A stretch of 64,000 bases of DNA from NCBI GenBank assembly GCA_001304995.1, contig BBZU01000006.1, positions 1-64,000 of the forward strand, read 5' to 3'. The translations under genes and the position numbers were made by a program. This DNA is from Clostridia bacterium UC5.1-1D10 (GTDB taxonomy: Bacteria > Bacillota > Clostridia > Lachnospirales > Anaerotignaceae). Of this stretch, positions 8,064-17,256 are shown piece after piece. The number at the start of each line of letters is the position of its first letter. Positions within the stretch are counted from its first letter, which is position 1. The notes below the pieces were generated by a model. It was not told where the DNA came from. It ran no database searches and was given only the letters and a program-made list of their open reading frames with translations.

Positions 8064-10835
8064 ATGGGATTTTATTTTGCGGAAGTCCGCAAACTGCGGC
8101 GGGAACTGCAGGCGGCCTATGGAGCCGGTGAATATAAAAAAGCATTGATATTGGGGAAAAATATTTTACAGAAATATATGGAAAATGACGACGCCAACAC
8201 CATGGAGTATGCGTCAGATATGCACAATCTGGGGGTTATTTTCGACACCATGGGTATGTACCAAAAGGCGGTGGAGTATTACAAAAAAGCGGCAGTGCTG
8301 AAACGGGACTGTTCCGGAGAAAGCCTTTCCTATGCGGATACGGTGAATAACCTTGCCATTGCTTACAACAACATGGGAGAAGGGGAAAAAGCCCGCAGAT
8401 TCCATGGAGAGGTGCTGAAGATTCGGGAAGCGAAACTGGGAAAAGACCATCCTGATACCATTTACAGCCTATTCCACCTGGGCAATACGGAAGAAGATCT
8501 CCAGCAGTACGAAAAAGCCGTGGAATACCACCAGCAGGCTTTGGAGCGGGCAAGACGTTCCACGGATTTTTCCAAAGAAGATATGGCGGACATTTTTGCC
8601 TCTCTGGGGTCAGCCTATGATGGCGGCGGCAATTACAGACGTTCCATTTCTTCTTATGAAAAGGCATTGGACTTTATGGAAAAAGCAGGGGTAGAGGAAA
8701 GCTTCTGCTATATGATCTGGACATTATCTCTGGCGGAGGTCTGCGAAAAAGCTGGCTGGAATGAATTGGCGGTGGAATACTGTGAAAAAGCGGTGCAGAT
8801 GCGCCGGAAGATGATGCAGGACAGCCATCTGGATTACATCAATAGTCTGAACAGTTTGGGCATATTGTGCTGTAAGGCAGGGATGTTTGAAAAGTCCTTG
8901 CAGTGTCATGAGGAAGTGCTGAAACTGGTACGGGAAGTATTGGGCGGCGATCACTTGTTTTACGCAGATACCCTCAACAACATGAGTGCTGATTACAGTG
9001 GCATGGGGCAGATGGAAAAGGCGCTGGAAGCCAATGCGGAAGCTTTGCGTCGGAAAGAAGCGGCTTTGGGAGAGTCCCACGCACAGGTAGCTGTATGCTA
9101 CATGAGCAGAGGCAGACTTTATGAAAAAATGGGACGGGACACAGACGCCCTTGCGGCTTACGAAAAAGCCCTGCTCATTCGTCGGGATACCGTAGGCAGA
9201 ATGGACCCTTTGTATGCCGATACACTGGAACAGATTGCAGGACTTTTTTACAGCCAAAGGCGCATATGAAGCGGCAGCGGAATACTTGCAGGAAGCCCTG
9301 TACATCCGTAGAGAGGCGGAAACAGGCACAGACCGTGATTTGGTAGGCGGTTTGCAGCTTTTGGCGGATGTGAAGCAAAAAGCGGGAGAGGGTCAGGCGG
9401 CGGCAGCCTTTGCCGGGAAGCCATAGAACTTCTGGAAAAGCATTTCAGCAAAAACCATCCTGAGTATGCCATCGGTCTGGCAAAGCTGGGTGAGATTCTG
9501 GCAAGAGAGAAGCAGTATGACGAAGCCATTCAGATTTTGACAGAAAGCGCCGCTATCCAGAAAGAAATGCTGGATGAGGACAATCCGAGATATTTGAAAA
9601 CACTGGAATATCTGGCAGAAGTTTGTGTGCGTAAAGGCGATTACACCGTGGCAGTCCAGCATTATCTGGCCATCAATGACGCAAACTATGAGGAAACGGC
9701 GGAAGAAAAACAGCGGGCGGCGGAAACGTTGCTGGCTGTTGCCGTTTGTTATCTTGCCATGGGAAATGAGAAGAAGGCGGAGGCTTATCGGAAAGAAGCT
9801 GTGGAAAAACTTAGCCGTGCCGGCGGCGGACTGACAGAGAAATTCGCAAAACGCCATCAGCAGTATGACATGCTGGCAAACAAAGGAAAATTGCCTTATG
9901 CCGGAGCGGAACGTCAGGCGAGAATGGAAGAAAGACGGCGGCTCCAGAAGGCCAAAGACCTTTTTACGGAAATGCTGGCACAGCGGGGAGAGCAGGCACA
10001 GTCTTTGGATAAAGAAGCGGTGCGCAATGCCATTTCTCTGGGAGATTTGCAGATGCGTACAGGCAATCGGGAACAGGCATTTTTCTGGTATCAGGCGGCA
10101 GAACAGGCGGCAGAAGGCATGGAATATGCACAGGCTTGTCGCAGATTAGGCGAATGGTACCTGACAGCGGGAGAATATCTAAAAGGTCTGCAAAAGCTTA
10201 CCAATGCCAAGAATTACATCGAAGAATATGACAGTGTGAAAACAAAAGACTACTGCGAACTGCTGGCGGAAATCGGCGACTGCTATTTTGCCATGGGTGA
10301 AAAGGAAAAAGCGGTGGGTATGTATTTGCCTTATATACGGCTGTTCCGTGAACTCCAGCTGCCCAGAGGAAAACAGTATCAGCGCAGATTGGAGCGCACA
10401 GGCAGACTGCTGGCAGACAGCGGACGCCATAAAGATGCGGCGGAATGTTTCAGTGAATTGGCACTGGCAACCCGTATGATGGAAGGGGAAACAGAAAATT
10501 TTGCCCGTTTGCTTCTGAAAACAGCGGCTTCTCACATTGCCCAGGGAAATCAGAAAGAAGCGGTGACTCTTTTGGATCGCGCTTTGCTGTTGGGAACAGC
10601 CAAAGGCAGGGATACAGAAGCTTATGGCAAGCTTTGCGACCGCATCGGACGGATGTATGCCGCCAACGGCAGTCTAGAACGGGCGGAGGACTGCCTTTCC
10701 ATCGCCTATGAAATGACAAGAAACGGCAAAAAATGCCTGACCAGAGATGGTCTTGCCGCACTTTTGTCCGTGCTGCGGAAACTGGGGCAGGAACAGCGGT
10801 ATTTTGCTGTAAAACAAGGCAAAAAATTGGAATAA
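8064..10835 (+). CDS. Large tetratricopeptide repeat protein, two frameshifts
   Basis: The frame carries many 42-residue kinesin-light-chain-like TPR units, recognisable by repeated [40 protein letters not shown] and [15 protein letters not shown] patterns. TPR arrays scaffold protein-protein contacts; no enzymatic domain, signal peptide or membrane segment was seen, so it is probably cytoplasmic. The frame breaks at the T6 run 9244-9249 (one base extra) and near 9406-9411 (one base short); with both corrected the protein has about 923 residues. The start at 8064 sits 7 bases after GGGGAGG; ATG 8058 overlaps recX but is too close. It is translationally coupled to recX. Its last codons overlap the rplU promoter. 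Partner and function are unknown. Confidence 0.7.
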
Positions 10836-10840
10836 AAGTG

Positions 10841-10869
10841 TTGACAGGTACAAAACCCTGTGATACTAT
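10841..10869 (+). promoter_or_regulatory. Promoter for rplU-prp-rpmA
   Basis: TTGACA (10841-10846) is followed after 17 bases by TACTAT (10864-10869). A TATAAT at 10867-10872 would have a 20-base spacer. It starts 6 bases after the TPR gene stop. Confidence 0.65.
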
Positions 10870-10872
10870 AAT

Positions 10873-10960
10873 GAAGTATGTCAGCCGCATGGAGAGGTTC
10901 TGGAAAACCGAAGAAAGGCTTCGGTTACCGTATCCAGCGAGTAAATTGCGAGGAGGTGTT
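10873..10960 (+). promoter_or_regulatory. Candidate ribosomal protein L21 leader
   Basis: The roughly 90-base untranslated leader between promoter and rplU holds competing short stems: GGTT (10896-10899) with AACC (10906-10909), and CCGAAG (10908-10913) with CTTCGG (10919-10924). The two share bases 10908-10909. L21 leaders that bind their own product are known upstream of rplU in Firmicutes. The match to that family here rests on position and foldback only. Confidence 0.45.
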
Positions 10961-10963
10961 CAC

Positions 10964-11269
10964 ATGTACGCAATTATTGAAACTGGTGGTAAGCAGTACA
11001 AAGTAGCAGAAGGCGATATCATCACAGTAGAAAAACTGGGTGTTGAAGCAGGTCAGGAATATACATTCGACAAAGTTCTGGTACTGGCGAAAGACGGCGA
11101 TGTAAAAGTTGGCGCTCCCTACGTTGAAGGCGCAGCAGTTACAGCATCCGTAATCGGTGACGGCAAAGCGAAAAAAGTAGTCGTTTACAAATACAAACCC
11201 AAAAAAGGTTTCCACAAGAAAAACGGCCACAGACAGCCTTTCACAAAACTGCAGATTAAATCCATCTAA
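10964..11269 (+). CDS. rplU: 50S ribosomal protein L21
   Basis: The 101-residue protein starts [20 protein letters not shown] and ends [15 protein letters not shown], both hallmarks of L21, which binds 23S rRNA in the large subunit together with L20. Length is that of the family. The ATG follows GAGGAGGTG at good spacing. It is the first gene of the conserved rplU-prp-rpmA unit and is probably autoregulated through the leader before it. Confidence 0.97.
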   Translation: MYAIIETGGKQYKVAEGDIITVEKLGVEAGQEYTFDKVLVLAKDGDVKVGAPYVEGAAVTASVIGDGKAKKVVVYKYKPKKGFHKKNGHRQPFTKLQIKSI

Positions 11270-11271
11270 TT

Positions 11272-11604
11272 ATGATTCAAGCAAAGCTTTATCAGAAAGA
11301 GAATAAAATCTGTGCATTTGAGATTTCCGGTCACGCAGGCTATGCGCCCCATGGGGAAGACATCGTCTGTGCGGCAGTTACCATACTTTCTCTCAATACG
11401 GTCAATGCCATAGAGCAGTTTACGGACGTGCCCTTTCAGGCAGAAGCCGATGAGAAAAAAGGCGGTTATCTCAAAGTCGTGTTCCCTTTAGAGGGAATGG
11501 AGGACGAACGGGTACAGCTGCTTTTGCAGACATTATGGCTCGGGTTGTCCGGCATTGAAACGGAATATAACAAGTATCTTACTTTGAAAATTGAGGAGGT
11601 GTAA
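11272..11604 (+). CDS. prp: Ribosomal-processing cysteine protease Prp
   Basis: The 110-residue protein contains [20 protein letters not shown], the Prp (YsxB) motif in which the histidine of GHA and the cysteine of DIVCAA are the catalytic pair. Prp removes the N-terminal extension of ribosomal protein L27. The gene lies between rplU and rpmA with a 2-base gap on each side, the standard place. The next gene encodes an L27 that carries the expected cleavable extension, so enzyme and substrate are adjacent. Confidence 0.93.
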   Translation: MIQAKLYQKENKICAFEISGHAGYAPHGEDIVCAAVTILSLNTVNAIEQFTDVPFQAEADEKKGGYLKVVFPLEGMEDERVQLLLQTLWLGLSGIETEYNKYLTLKIEEV

Positions 11605-11606
11605 GT

Positions 11607-11897
11607 ATGTTCAGATTGAACCTTCAGTTCTTCGCGCACCACAAAGGCGGCGGTTCCACAAAGAACGGTCGTGACTCCAACGCTAAGAGATTGGGTGCAA
11701 AACGTGCAGACGGTCAGTTTGTACTGGCAGGCAATATTTTATACACACAGCGTGGTACTAAAATCCATCCCGGTGTGAACGTAGGCAAAGGCGGCAACGA
11801 TACACTGTTCGCTTTGGTTGACGGTCGTGTAAAATATGAAAGAAAAGGCAGAGATAAAAAACAGGTTTCCGTATACCCTGTTGAAATCGCTGAATAA
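11607..11897 (+). CDS. rpmA: 50S ribosomal protein L27, Prp-processed form
   Basis: The 96-residue protein begins [20 protein letters not shown]. The first nine or ten residues are the extension that Prp cuts in Firmicutes between FFA and the mature HHKGGGS terminus, which reaches the peptidyl transferase centre. The rest ([34 protein letters not shown]) is typical L27. It follows prp directly and ends just before a strong terminator. Confidence 0.97.
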   Translation: MFRLNLQFFAHHKGGGSTKNGRDSNAKRLGAKRADGQFVLAGNILYTQRGTKIHPGVNVGKGGNDTLFALVDGRVKYERKGRDKKQVSVYPVEIAE

Positions 11898-11905
11898 GAA
11901 TGTTG

Positions 11906-11938
11906 AAGGCTTCAAATGATATCATTTGAAGCCTTTTT
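11906..11938 (+). terminator. Terminator after rpmA
   Basis: AAGGCTTCAAATGA pairs with TCATTTGAAGCCTT in a perfect palindrome followed by TTTTTC. It separates rpmA from obgE. Confidence 0.9.
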
Positions 11939-12010
11939 CGTGAAAAGCAAAACAGTTTGCTTCTGACGAAAGAGGTTTTGAAAGAAAGAGAAAGGATACG
12001 AGGTGAGAAT

Positions 12011-13285
12011 ATGTTTGTAGATAGAGTCAAGATTCATGTAAAAGGCGGCAACGGCGGCAATGGTATGGTTTCTTTCTTCCGTGCGAAATATATTACCCAC
12101 GGCGGCCCGGATGGCGGCGACGGCGGCAGAGGCGGCGACGTTATTTTTGTAGGGGACGAAAGCATGGGTACCCTTATGGACTTCCGTTATAAGAGAATGT
12201 TCAAGGCTGGCAACGGTCAGGACGGCGGCAAACGCAACTGTTTTGGTAAAGACGGCGAAAGCGTTGTCATCAAAGTGCCTGTTGGTACTGTTATCCGTGA
12301 AGCGGAAAGCGGCAAGATCATGGCGGATATTACCAAACACGGGGAAGAAAAAATCCTGATTCACGGCGGTAAAGGCGGCAAGGGCAATCAGCACTTCGCA
12401 ACACCCACCAGACAGGCACCCCGTTATGCGGAACCCGGCAGAGTGGCAAAAGAATATGACGTCATTCTGGAACTGAAACTTATCGCAGACGTTGGTTTGA
12501 TTGGTTTCCCCAATGTTGGCAAATCCACACTGCTGTCCATGGTAACAAACGCGAACCCTAAAATCGCAAACTATCACTTTACCACACTGGCTCCCAATCT
12601 GGGCGTGGTAGAAGGCAGATACGGCGATTCCTTCGTACTGGCTGATATTCCCGGTCTGGTAGAAGGCGCCAGCGAAGGCGTTGGTCTGGGACATGCATTC
12701 CTGCGTCATGTAGAACGTACCAAAGTGTTTATCCATGTGGTAGACGCTGCCGGCGTAGAAGGTGACGACCCTGTGGAAAACGTGCGTAAGATCAATCAGG
12801 AACTGGAAGCATACAATCCCGAACTGATGAAACGCCCTCAGGTTATCGCGGCAAACAAAACAGACATTCCCGGTTCCGAAGAAAATGTGGAACGACTGAA
12901 AGAAGCTTATGAAAAAGAGGGTTTCGAAGTATTCCCCATTTCTGCGGCAACCAACAAAGGTCTGGATGAACTGCTGACAAAAGTAGCGGAAATCCTGAAA
13001 AACTATCCTGAAGATATCGTATTTGAAGAAGAATATGAAGAATACGACGAAGTGGCAGTGGATCAGGAACCTTTCACCATCGAAATCGAGGACGAAGTTT
13101 ATGTGGTAAGAGGTGTCGGCGTCGAAAAGATGATCGGTTACACCAATATCGATACAGAAAAGGGCTTCGCTTTCTTCCAGCGTTATCTGAAAGAAAAAGG
13201 CATCATCGAAGCTTTGGAGGAAAAAGGTATTCAGGAAGGCGATACCGTTCGGATTTACGATATGGAATTCGAATTCTGGAAATAA
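12011..13285 (+). CDS. obgE: GTPase Obg/CgtA
   Basis: The 424-residue protein has the glycine-rich Obg fold at its N terminus (KGGNGGNGMVSFFRAKYITH, repeated GGDGG motifs), then the G domain with GFPNVGKST (G1), DIPG (G3) and ANKTD (G4), and a C-terminal OCT domain of about 70 residues. Obg acts in late 50S assembly and the stringent response. The ATG at 12011 follows CGAGGTGAG. Its place after rplU-rpmA is conserved across bacteria, although here a terminator lies between them. The stop is followed after 28 bases by the short copy of the hairpin repeat. Confidence 0.96.
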   Translation: MFVDRVKIHVKGGNGGNGMVSFFRAKYITHGGPDGGDGGRGGDVIFVGDESMGTLMDFRYKRMFKAGNGQDGGKRNCFGKDGESVVIKVPVGTVIREAESGKIMADITKHGEEKILIHGGKGGKGNQHFATPTRQAPRYAEPGRVAKEYDVILELKLIADVGLIGFPNVGKSTLLSMVTNANPKIANYHFTTLAPNLGVVEGRYGDSFVLADIPGLVEGASEGVGLGHAFLRHVERTKVFIHVVDAAGVEGDDPVENVRKINQELEAYNPELMKRPQVIAANKTDIPGSEENVERLKEAYEKEGFEVFPISAATNKGLDELLTKVAEILKNYPEDIVFEEEYEEYDEVAVDQEPFTIEIEDEVYVVRGVGVEKMIGYTNIDTEKGFAFFQRYLKEKGIIEALEEKGIQEGDTVRIYDMEFEFWK

Positions 13286-13313
13286 TTCCCCAAAAAAAGA
13301 AAAACGAATGGAA

Positions 13314-13416
13314 GAAGCAACTTCCGCTTAATAAAATATTAGTGAAAATAAGAAAGTGGAAATTCTCTGGGTGACAAGGATTTCCGCTTTCTTTGTTTTC
13401 TTATGAAGATGCCCCT
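13314..13416 (+). repeat. Nested-hairpin repeat, copy C (short)
   Basis: Both ends match the longer copies: GAAGCAACTTCCGCTTAA at the left and TTTGTTTTCTTATGAAGATG followed by CCCCT at the right. The middle, including most of the first foldback, is missing. The remaining hairpin, AGAAAGTGGAAAT with ATTTCCGCTTTCT, followed by TTTG, could act as the obgE terminator. Confidence 0.7.
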
Positions 13417-13515
13417 GATTCTGCCAAAGCGGTGGATTCTTCCGTTTTTGTTTCGGCGGAAATGTAACATTTCTGTGAATTTCTCGGAAAAGCCGATGTA
13501 TTTTGGCTGATCCGA

Positions 13516-13524
13516 TGGTATAAT
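13516..13524 (+). promoter_or_regulatory. Extended -10 promoter for mutS2
   Basis: TGGTATAAT is an extended -10 element (TGN plus perfect TATAAT). No good -35 box lies at the expected distance, as is common with extended -10 promoters. The start codon is 85 bases downstream. Confidence 0.6.
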
Positions 13525-13608
13525 AACAAAATAAGCGGCGGTAAGCTGCCTTATTTGTATGTCAGAAAACAGTCCCATGAGGGGCATAGTATAGATTGAG
13601 GTAATGGA

Positions 13609-15978
13609 ATGAACGAAAAAGCATTGCGTATTTTGGAATACGATAAAATCATAAATATGCTGGCGGGATTTGCCGTTTCTCCTATGGCAAAGGAAATGGC
13701 GCATCATTTGCAGCCTTCTGTTTCCATGTCGGAAATCGTGCTGCGTCAGCAGGAAACCTCTGAAGCGGTCAGCATGGTGCTGCGCAAAGGCAGCCCTTCC
13801 TTCGGCGGCTTTCGGGAAATCCGTCCCCAGCTGAAACGGGCGGAAATGGGCGGGACTCTGTCCATTCCCGAATTGATGCACATTGGAGAATTTCTCTATG
13901 TTTGCCGCAAGGCGAAGAATTACGCGAAAAATGAAAATAAGGCGGAAACTTATGAACGTCTGGACGAATATTTCGAACTGCTCACATTGATTCCCAATCT
14001 GGAAAATGAAATCACCAGATGTATTGTGTCTGAAACAGAAATTGCAGACGATGCTAGTTCAGGATTGAAAAGCGTCCGCAAGGAAATTAAGATTTCCAAT
14101 GACAGGGTGAAAGACCATCTGAATGGGGTTATTTCTTCTTCCGCATATCGGAATATGCTTCAGGATTTTGTCATCACCATCCGAAATGACAGATACTGTG
14201 TGCCTGTCAAGAGCGAATACCGCAGTGTGTTCCCCGGTATGGTACATGACCAGTCCAATACTGGTTCTACTGTGTTCATGGAACCTTTGAGCGTGGTACA
14301 GCTGAACAACAAAATTAAGGAATTGCAGGCGAAAGAACGGGAGGAAATCGAAAAAATCCTTACTAGCCTGTCTATTATGGTCATTCAGAATGAAGCACAG
14401 CTCAGCGCAAACCTGGAATTGCTGACACAGCTGGACTTTATTTTCGCAAAAGCACAGCTTTCTCTGTCCATGGACGGCACACAGCCTCTGTTTAATACAA
14501 AAGGCTATGTGAATATCCAGAAGGGCAGACATCCTCTGTTGGATAAGAAAACTGTCGTACCTATCAATATTTATCTGGGGAAAGAGTTTACCACACTGCT
14601 CATCACAGGGCCTAACACAGGTGGTAAGACCGTTGCATTGAAAACATTGGGCTTGTTCTCTTTGATGGGGCAGGCAGGTCTGCATATCCCTGCCAACGAC
14701 CATTCCCAGCTGGCAGTGTTTGATGAAGTTTTCGCGGATATTGGTGATGAACAGAGTATTGAGCAGAGTCTGAGTACTTTCTCCGCTCATATGACAAATA
14801 TCGTCAAGATTCTGGAAGATGTGACAGACCATTCTCTGGTGCTGTTCGACGAATTGGGTGCAGGTACAGACCCTACGGAAGGTGCGGCATTGGCTATGGC
14901 TATTATTTCTTATCTCCATGACCGGAAAATCCGTACTGCTGTTACCACCCATTACAGCGAATTGAAGGTATACGCCCTTTCCACAGAAGGGGTGGAAAAT
15001 GCCTGCTGTGAATTCGATGTGGAAACACTCCGTCCCACTTATCGTCTGCTCATCGGGATTCCCGGGAAAAGTAACGCTTTTGCCATTTCCAAACGTCTGG
15101 GCTTGCAGGATTACATCATCGATAGCGCAAGAGAATTCATTTCCCATGACGAAGCACGTTTTGAAGATGTCATCACAGACCTGGAAATCAGCAAGAAAAG
15201 CGTGGCTTTCGAGCAGGAACGTGCGGAACAGTACCGCAGAGAAGCGGAAAGCCTGAAAAAAGAAGTGGAACGCCAGAAGGAGAAAACAAGAGAACAGAAA
15301 GAAAAGATCCTTCAGAAGGCAAGAGAAGAAGCAAAACAGATTTATGCCCAGGCGAAAGAAGAAGCCGACCAGATCATCAAGGAAATGAACCGGGAAGCAA
15401 AGCAGAAAAACCAGCAGAAGGCACTGGAAAACAGAGCAAAGCTGAAAGAAAAGCTTTCCTCCGTGCAGGAAGACTTCCTCAAGTCCAAAAAGGTGAAACC
15501 TACCCACAAGCCGCCTGAAAAATTGCAGGCAGGGGACAGAGTTTATGTTATTTCCTTTGACCAGAATGGCGTGGCTCTTTCTGCGCCGGATAAGAATAAA
15601 GACGTTATGGTACAGATGGGTATCATGAAGGTGAAAGTGCCTTTGGCAGAACTGATGCTGGATGATACACCACAGCCAAAAGAACAAAAGCCCAGACAGA
15701 CCAATGTGCGGGCAAAAGCGAAAAAGAGCCAGTTTATTTCTGCGGAAATCGACTGCCGCGGTCAGCTGGTAGATGAAGCCATTGTGAATATTGATAAATA
15801 TATCGATGATGCGTATCTGTCTGGTTTGAAACAGATTATCATTATCCATGGGAAAGGCACCGGCGCTCTCCGTGCCGGCGTGCAGAAATATCTGCGTACC
15901 AATCCTCATGTAAAAAGCCAGCGCCCCGGTACTTTTGGCGAAGGGGATGCCGGCGTAACGGTTGTAGAACTGAAGTAA
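13609..15978 (+). CDS. mutS2: Endonuclease MutS2
   Basis: The 789-residue protein has the MutS-type ATPase with Walker A TGPNTGGKTVALKTL and Walker B LVLFDELGAGTDPTEGAALA, a long charged coiled coil at about residues 520-640, and a C-terminal Smr nuclease domain (IDCRGQLVDEAIVNIDKYID, IIHGKGTGALR). It lacks the mismatch-recognition domain of MutS1. MutS2 suppresses homologous recombination and, in Bacillus, also splits collided ribosomes. Length equals the family norm and the frame is intact. A response regulator gene begins 29 bases downstream. Confidence 0.95.
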   Translation: MNEKALRILEYDKIINMLAGFAVSPMAKEMAHHLQPSVSMSEIVLRQQETSEAVSMVLRKGSPSFGGFREIRPQLKRAEMGGTLSIPELMHIGEFLYVCRKAKNYAKNENKAETYERLDEYFELLTLIPNLENEITRCIVSETEIADDASSGLKSVRKEIKISNDRVKDHLNGVISSSAYRNMLQDFVITIRNDRYCVPVKSEYRSVFPGMVHDQSNTGSTVFMEPLSVVQLNNKIKELQAKEREEIEKILTSLSIMVIQNEAQLSANLELLTQLDFIFAKAQLSLSMDGTQPLFNTKGYVNIQKGRHPLLDKKTVVPINIYLGKEFTTLLITGPNTGGKTVALKTLGLFSLMGQAGLHIPANDHSQLAVFDEVFADIGDEQSIEQSLSTFSAHMTNIVKILEDVTDHSLVLFDELGAGTDPTEGAALAMAIISYLHDRKIRTAVTTHYSELKVYALSTEGVENACCEFDVETLRPTYRLLIGIPGKSNAFAISKRLGLQDYIIDSAREFISHDEARFEDVITDLEISKKSVAFEQERAEQYRREAESLKKEVERQKEKTREQKEKILQKAREEAKQIYAQAKEEADQIIKEMNREAKQKNQQKALENRAKLKEKLSSVQEDFLKSKKVKPTHKPPEKLQAGDRVYVISFDQNGVALSAPDKNKDVMVQMGIMKVKVPLAELMLDDTPQPKEQKPRQTNVRAKAKKSQFISAEIDCRGQLVDEAIVNIDKYIDDAYLSGLKQIIIIHGKGTGALRAGVQKYLRTNPHVKSQRPGTFGEGDAGVTVVELK

Positions 15979-16007
15979 AAGGCGAGGGTATAAAGGAGAT
16001 GAATGCC

Positions 16008-16706
16008 GTGAGTGAGAAACAGAAAATTCTGGTAGTAGACGACGATCAGCATATTGCAGAGTTGATTTCTCTGTATCTGATGAAAGATGGTTATGATACA
16101 CAGGAGGTTTACGACGGCAAAAAGGCGTTGGAGGCAGTGACTACTTACCAGCCGGATTTGATTTTGCTGGATCTGATGCTGCCGGGCATGGATGGATATC
16201 AGGTCTGCGCGGAAGTGCGGAAAACAAGCAAAGTCCCTATCATTATGCTGACAGCAAAAGGGGAAACATTTGATAAAGTGCTGGGGCTGGAATTGGGGGC
16301 AGATGATTATATTGTCAAACCCTTTGATGCCAAAGAACTGGTGGCAAGAGTGAAGGCGGTGCTCCGCCGCTATGAAGCCGGCAGTGCAAAAGGTGAGGAA
16401 GAAGATGGTCAGGTACTGCGTTATCCTGATCTGGAAATCAATCTTTCCAACTATACAGTGATGTACCATGGCAAGAGTGTGGATTTCCCGCCTAAGGAAT
16501 TTGAACTCCTTCATTTTCTGGCATCCAATCCCAAACGGGTATTTACCAGAGAACAGCTGTTAGATCGTATCTGGGGTTATGAATACGCCGGAGATACCCG
16601 TACCGTGGATGTTCATGTAAAACGAATCCGTGAAAAGCTCAATCAGGACGATGAATGGGGCATTCGCACCGTTTGGAGTGTTGGTTATAAATTTGGTCCA
16701 AAATAA
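16008..16706 (+). CDS. OmpR/PhoB-family response regulator
   Basis: The receiver domain has KILVVDDDQHIAELISLYLM (acidic pocket), phosphoacceptor aspartate in LILLDLMLPGMDG, and the LTAKG and KPF switch residues. The C-terminal winged helix (FPPKEFELLHFLASNPKRVF, DRIWGYEYAGDTRTVDVHVK, TVWSVGYKF) binds DNA. I chose GTG at 16008 because AAAGGAG ends 9 bases before it; the in-frame ATG at 15999 touches the site. The cognate histidine kinase at 17257 is on the same strand but 550 bases away, with an oppositely oriented small gene between. The signal is unknown. Confidence 0.9.
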   Translation: MSEKQKILVVDDDQHIAELISLYLMKDGYDTQEVYDGKKALEAVTTYQPDLILLDLMLPGMDGYQVCAEVRKTSKVPIIMLTAKGETFDKVLGLELGADDYIVKPFDAKELVARVKAVLRRYEAGSAKGEEEDGQVLRYPDLEINLSNYTVMYHGKSVDFPPKEFELLHFLASNPKRVFTREQLLDRIWGYEYAGDTRTVDVHVKRIREKLNQDDEWGIRTVWSVGYKFGPK

Positions 16707-16717
16707 AGAGATACATA

Positions 16718-16748
16718 GAAAAATCAGCCGCTTTTCAGGCGGCTGATT
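16718..16748. terminator. Convergent terminator hairpin
   Basis: AATCAGCCGC and GCGGCTGATT form a strong stem. The T-run is on the minus-strand side (TTTTTC), so it mainly ends the minus-strand small gene while also lying at the end of the response regulator transcript. Confidence 0.75.
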
Positions 16749-16766
16749 CCTTACATATCCAGTATT

Positions 16767-17120
16767 TTATTCATTTTTGGGTTCTGTCTGAACTTCCTCA
16801 GAAGTGTTTTCACAAGACTGCGCAGGCAGAGCTTCTGTGGGAGCGGCTTCGGCAGTGTCAGCAGGAAGTGCTTCAGTGGCCTGCTGCATAGCGGCACGTT
16901 CTTCCATTTTGCGTTTATGCTCAAATTCCCGCATTTTCTGCTTGCGGATATTGCTGAAACGAAGCAGAACACAAAGGAAATATAAGAACAACATCAGACG
17001 ATGATAGCTGTTTGTGTTGCCCCAGGGTGTCATAAAGAGCAGAAAGATGGCAACAGCAAACAGAATAAGGTCTGTCGGTTTGATTTTCTTTCTGGGCGGA
17101 TTGGGTCTTTGATTGTTCAT
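16767..17120 (-). CDS. Small membrane protein, unknown function
   Basis: The product is about 117 residues. A basic N terminus (MNNQRPNPPRKKIKPTD) is followed by two hydrophobic stretches (LILFAVAIFLLFMTPW and LMLFLYFLCVLLRF), then a basic segment and an Ala/Glu/Thr-rich acidic tail (ATEALPADTAEAAPTEALPA). No family is recognised. The start is uncertain: AAAGGAG lies about 20 bases before ATG 17120, and an in-frame ATG at 17159 would add 13 residues but has no ribosome binding site. It sits convergently between a response regulator and its kinase. Confidence 0.55.
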   Translation of the reverse strand: MNNQRPNPPRKKIKPTDLILFAVAIFLLFMTPWGNTNSYHRLMLFLYFLCVLLRFSNIRKQKMREFEHKRKMEERAAMQQATEALPADTAEAAPTEALPAQSCENTSEEVQTEPKNE

Positions 17121-17256
17121 GGTACATACGGCAGAAACATCTGCCACTCCTTTCTTCATAATGAGGAAGTTTTTTATGAAAACATTCCTATTTTATTATA
17201 ACATGAATTTTATTCTTTGGAATGTTTTTCTGTTTTTTCTTTTCGGAGGAATGCTT

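Noticed and set aside
11958-12010. Upstream extension of obgE from an in-frame start near 11957
   Set aside because: Obg proteins begin at MFVDRVKI, which matches ATG 12011 behind CGAGGTGAG. The extension overlaps the terminator region.
15999-16001. ATG at 15999 as start of the response regulator
   Set aside because: It abuts the AAAGGAG ribosome binding site; GTG 16008 has correct spacing and removes only three residues.
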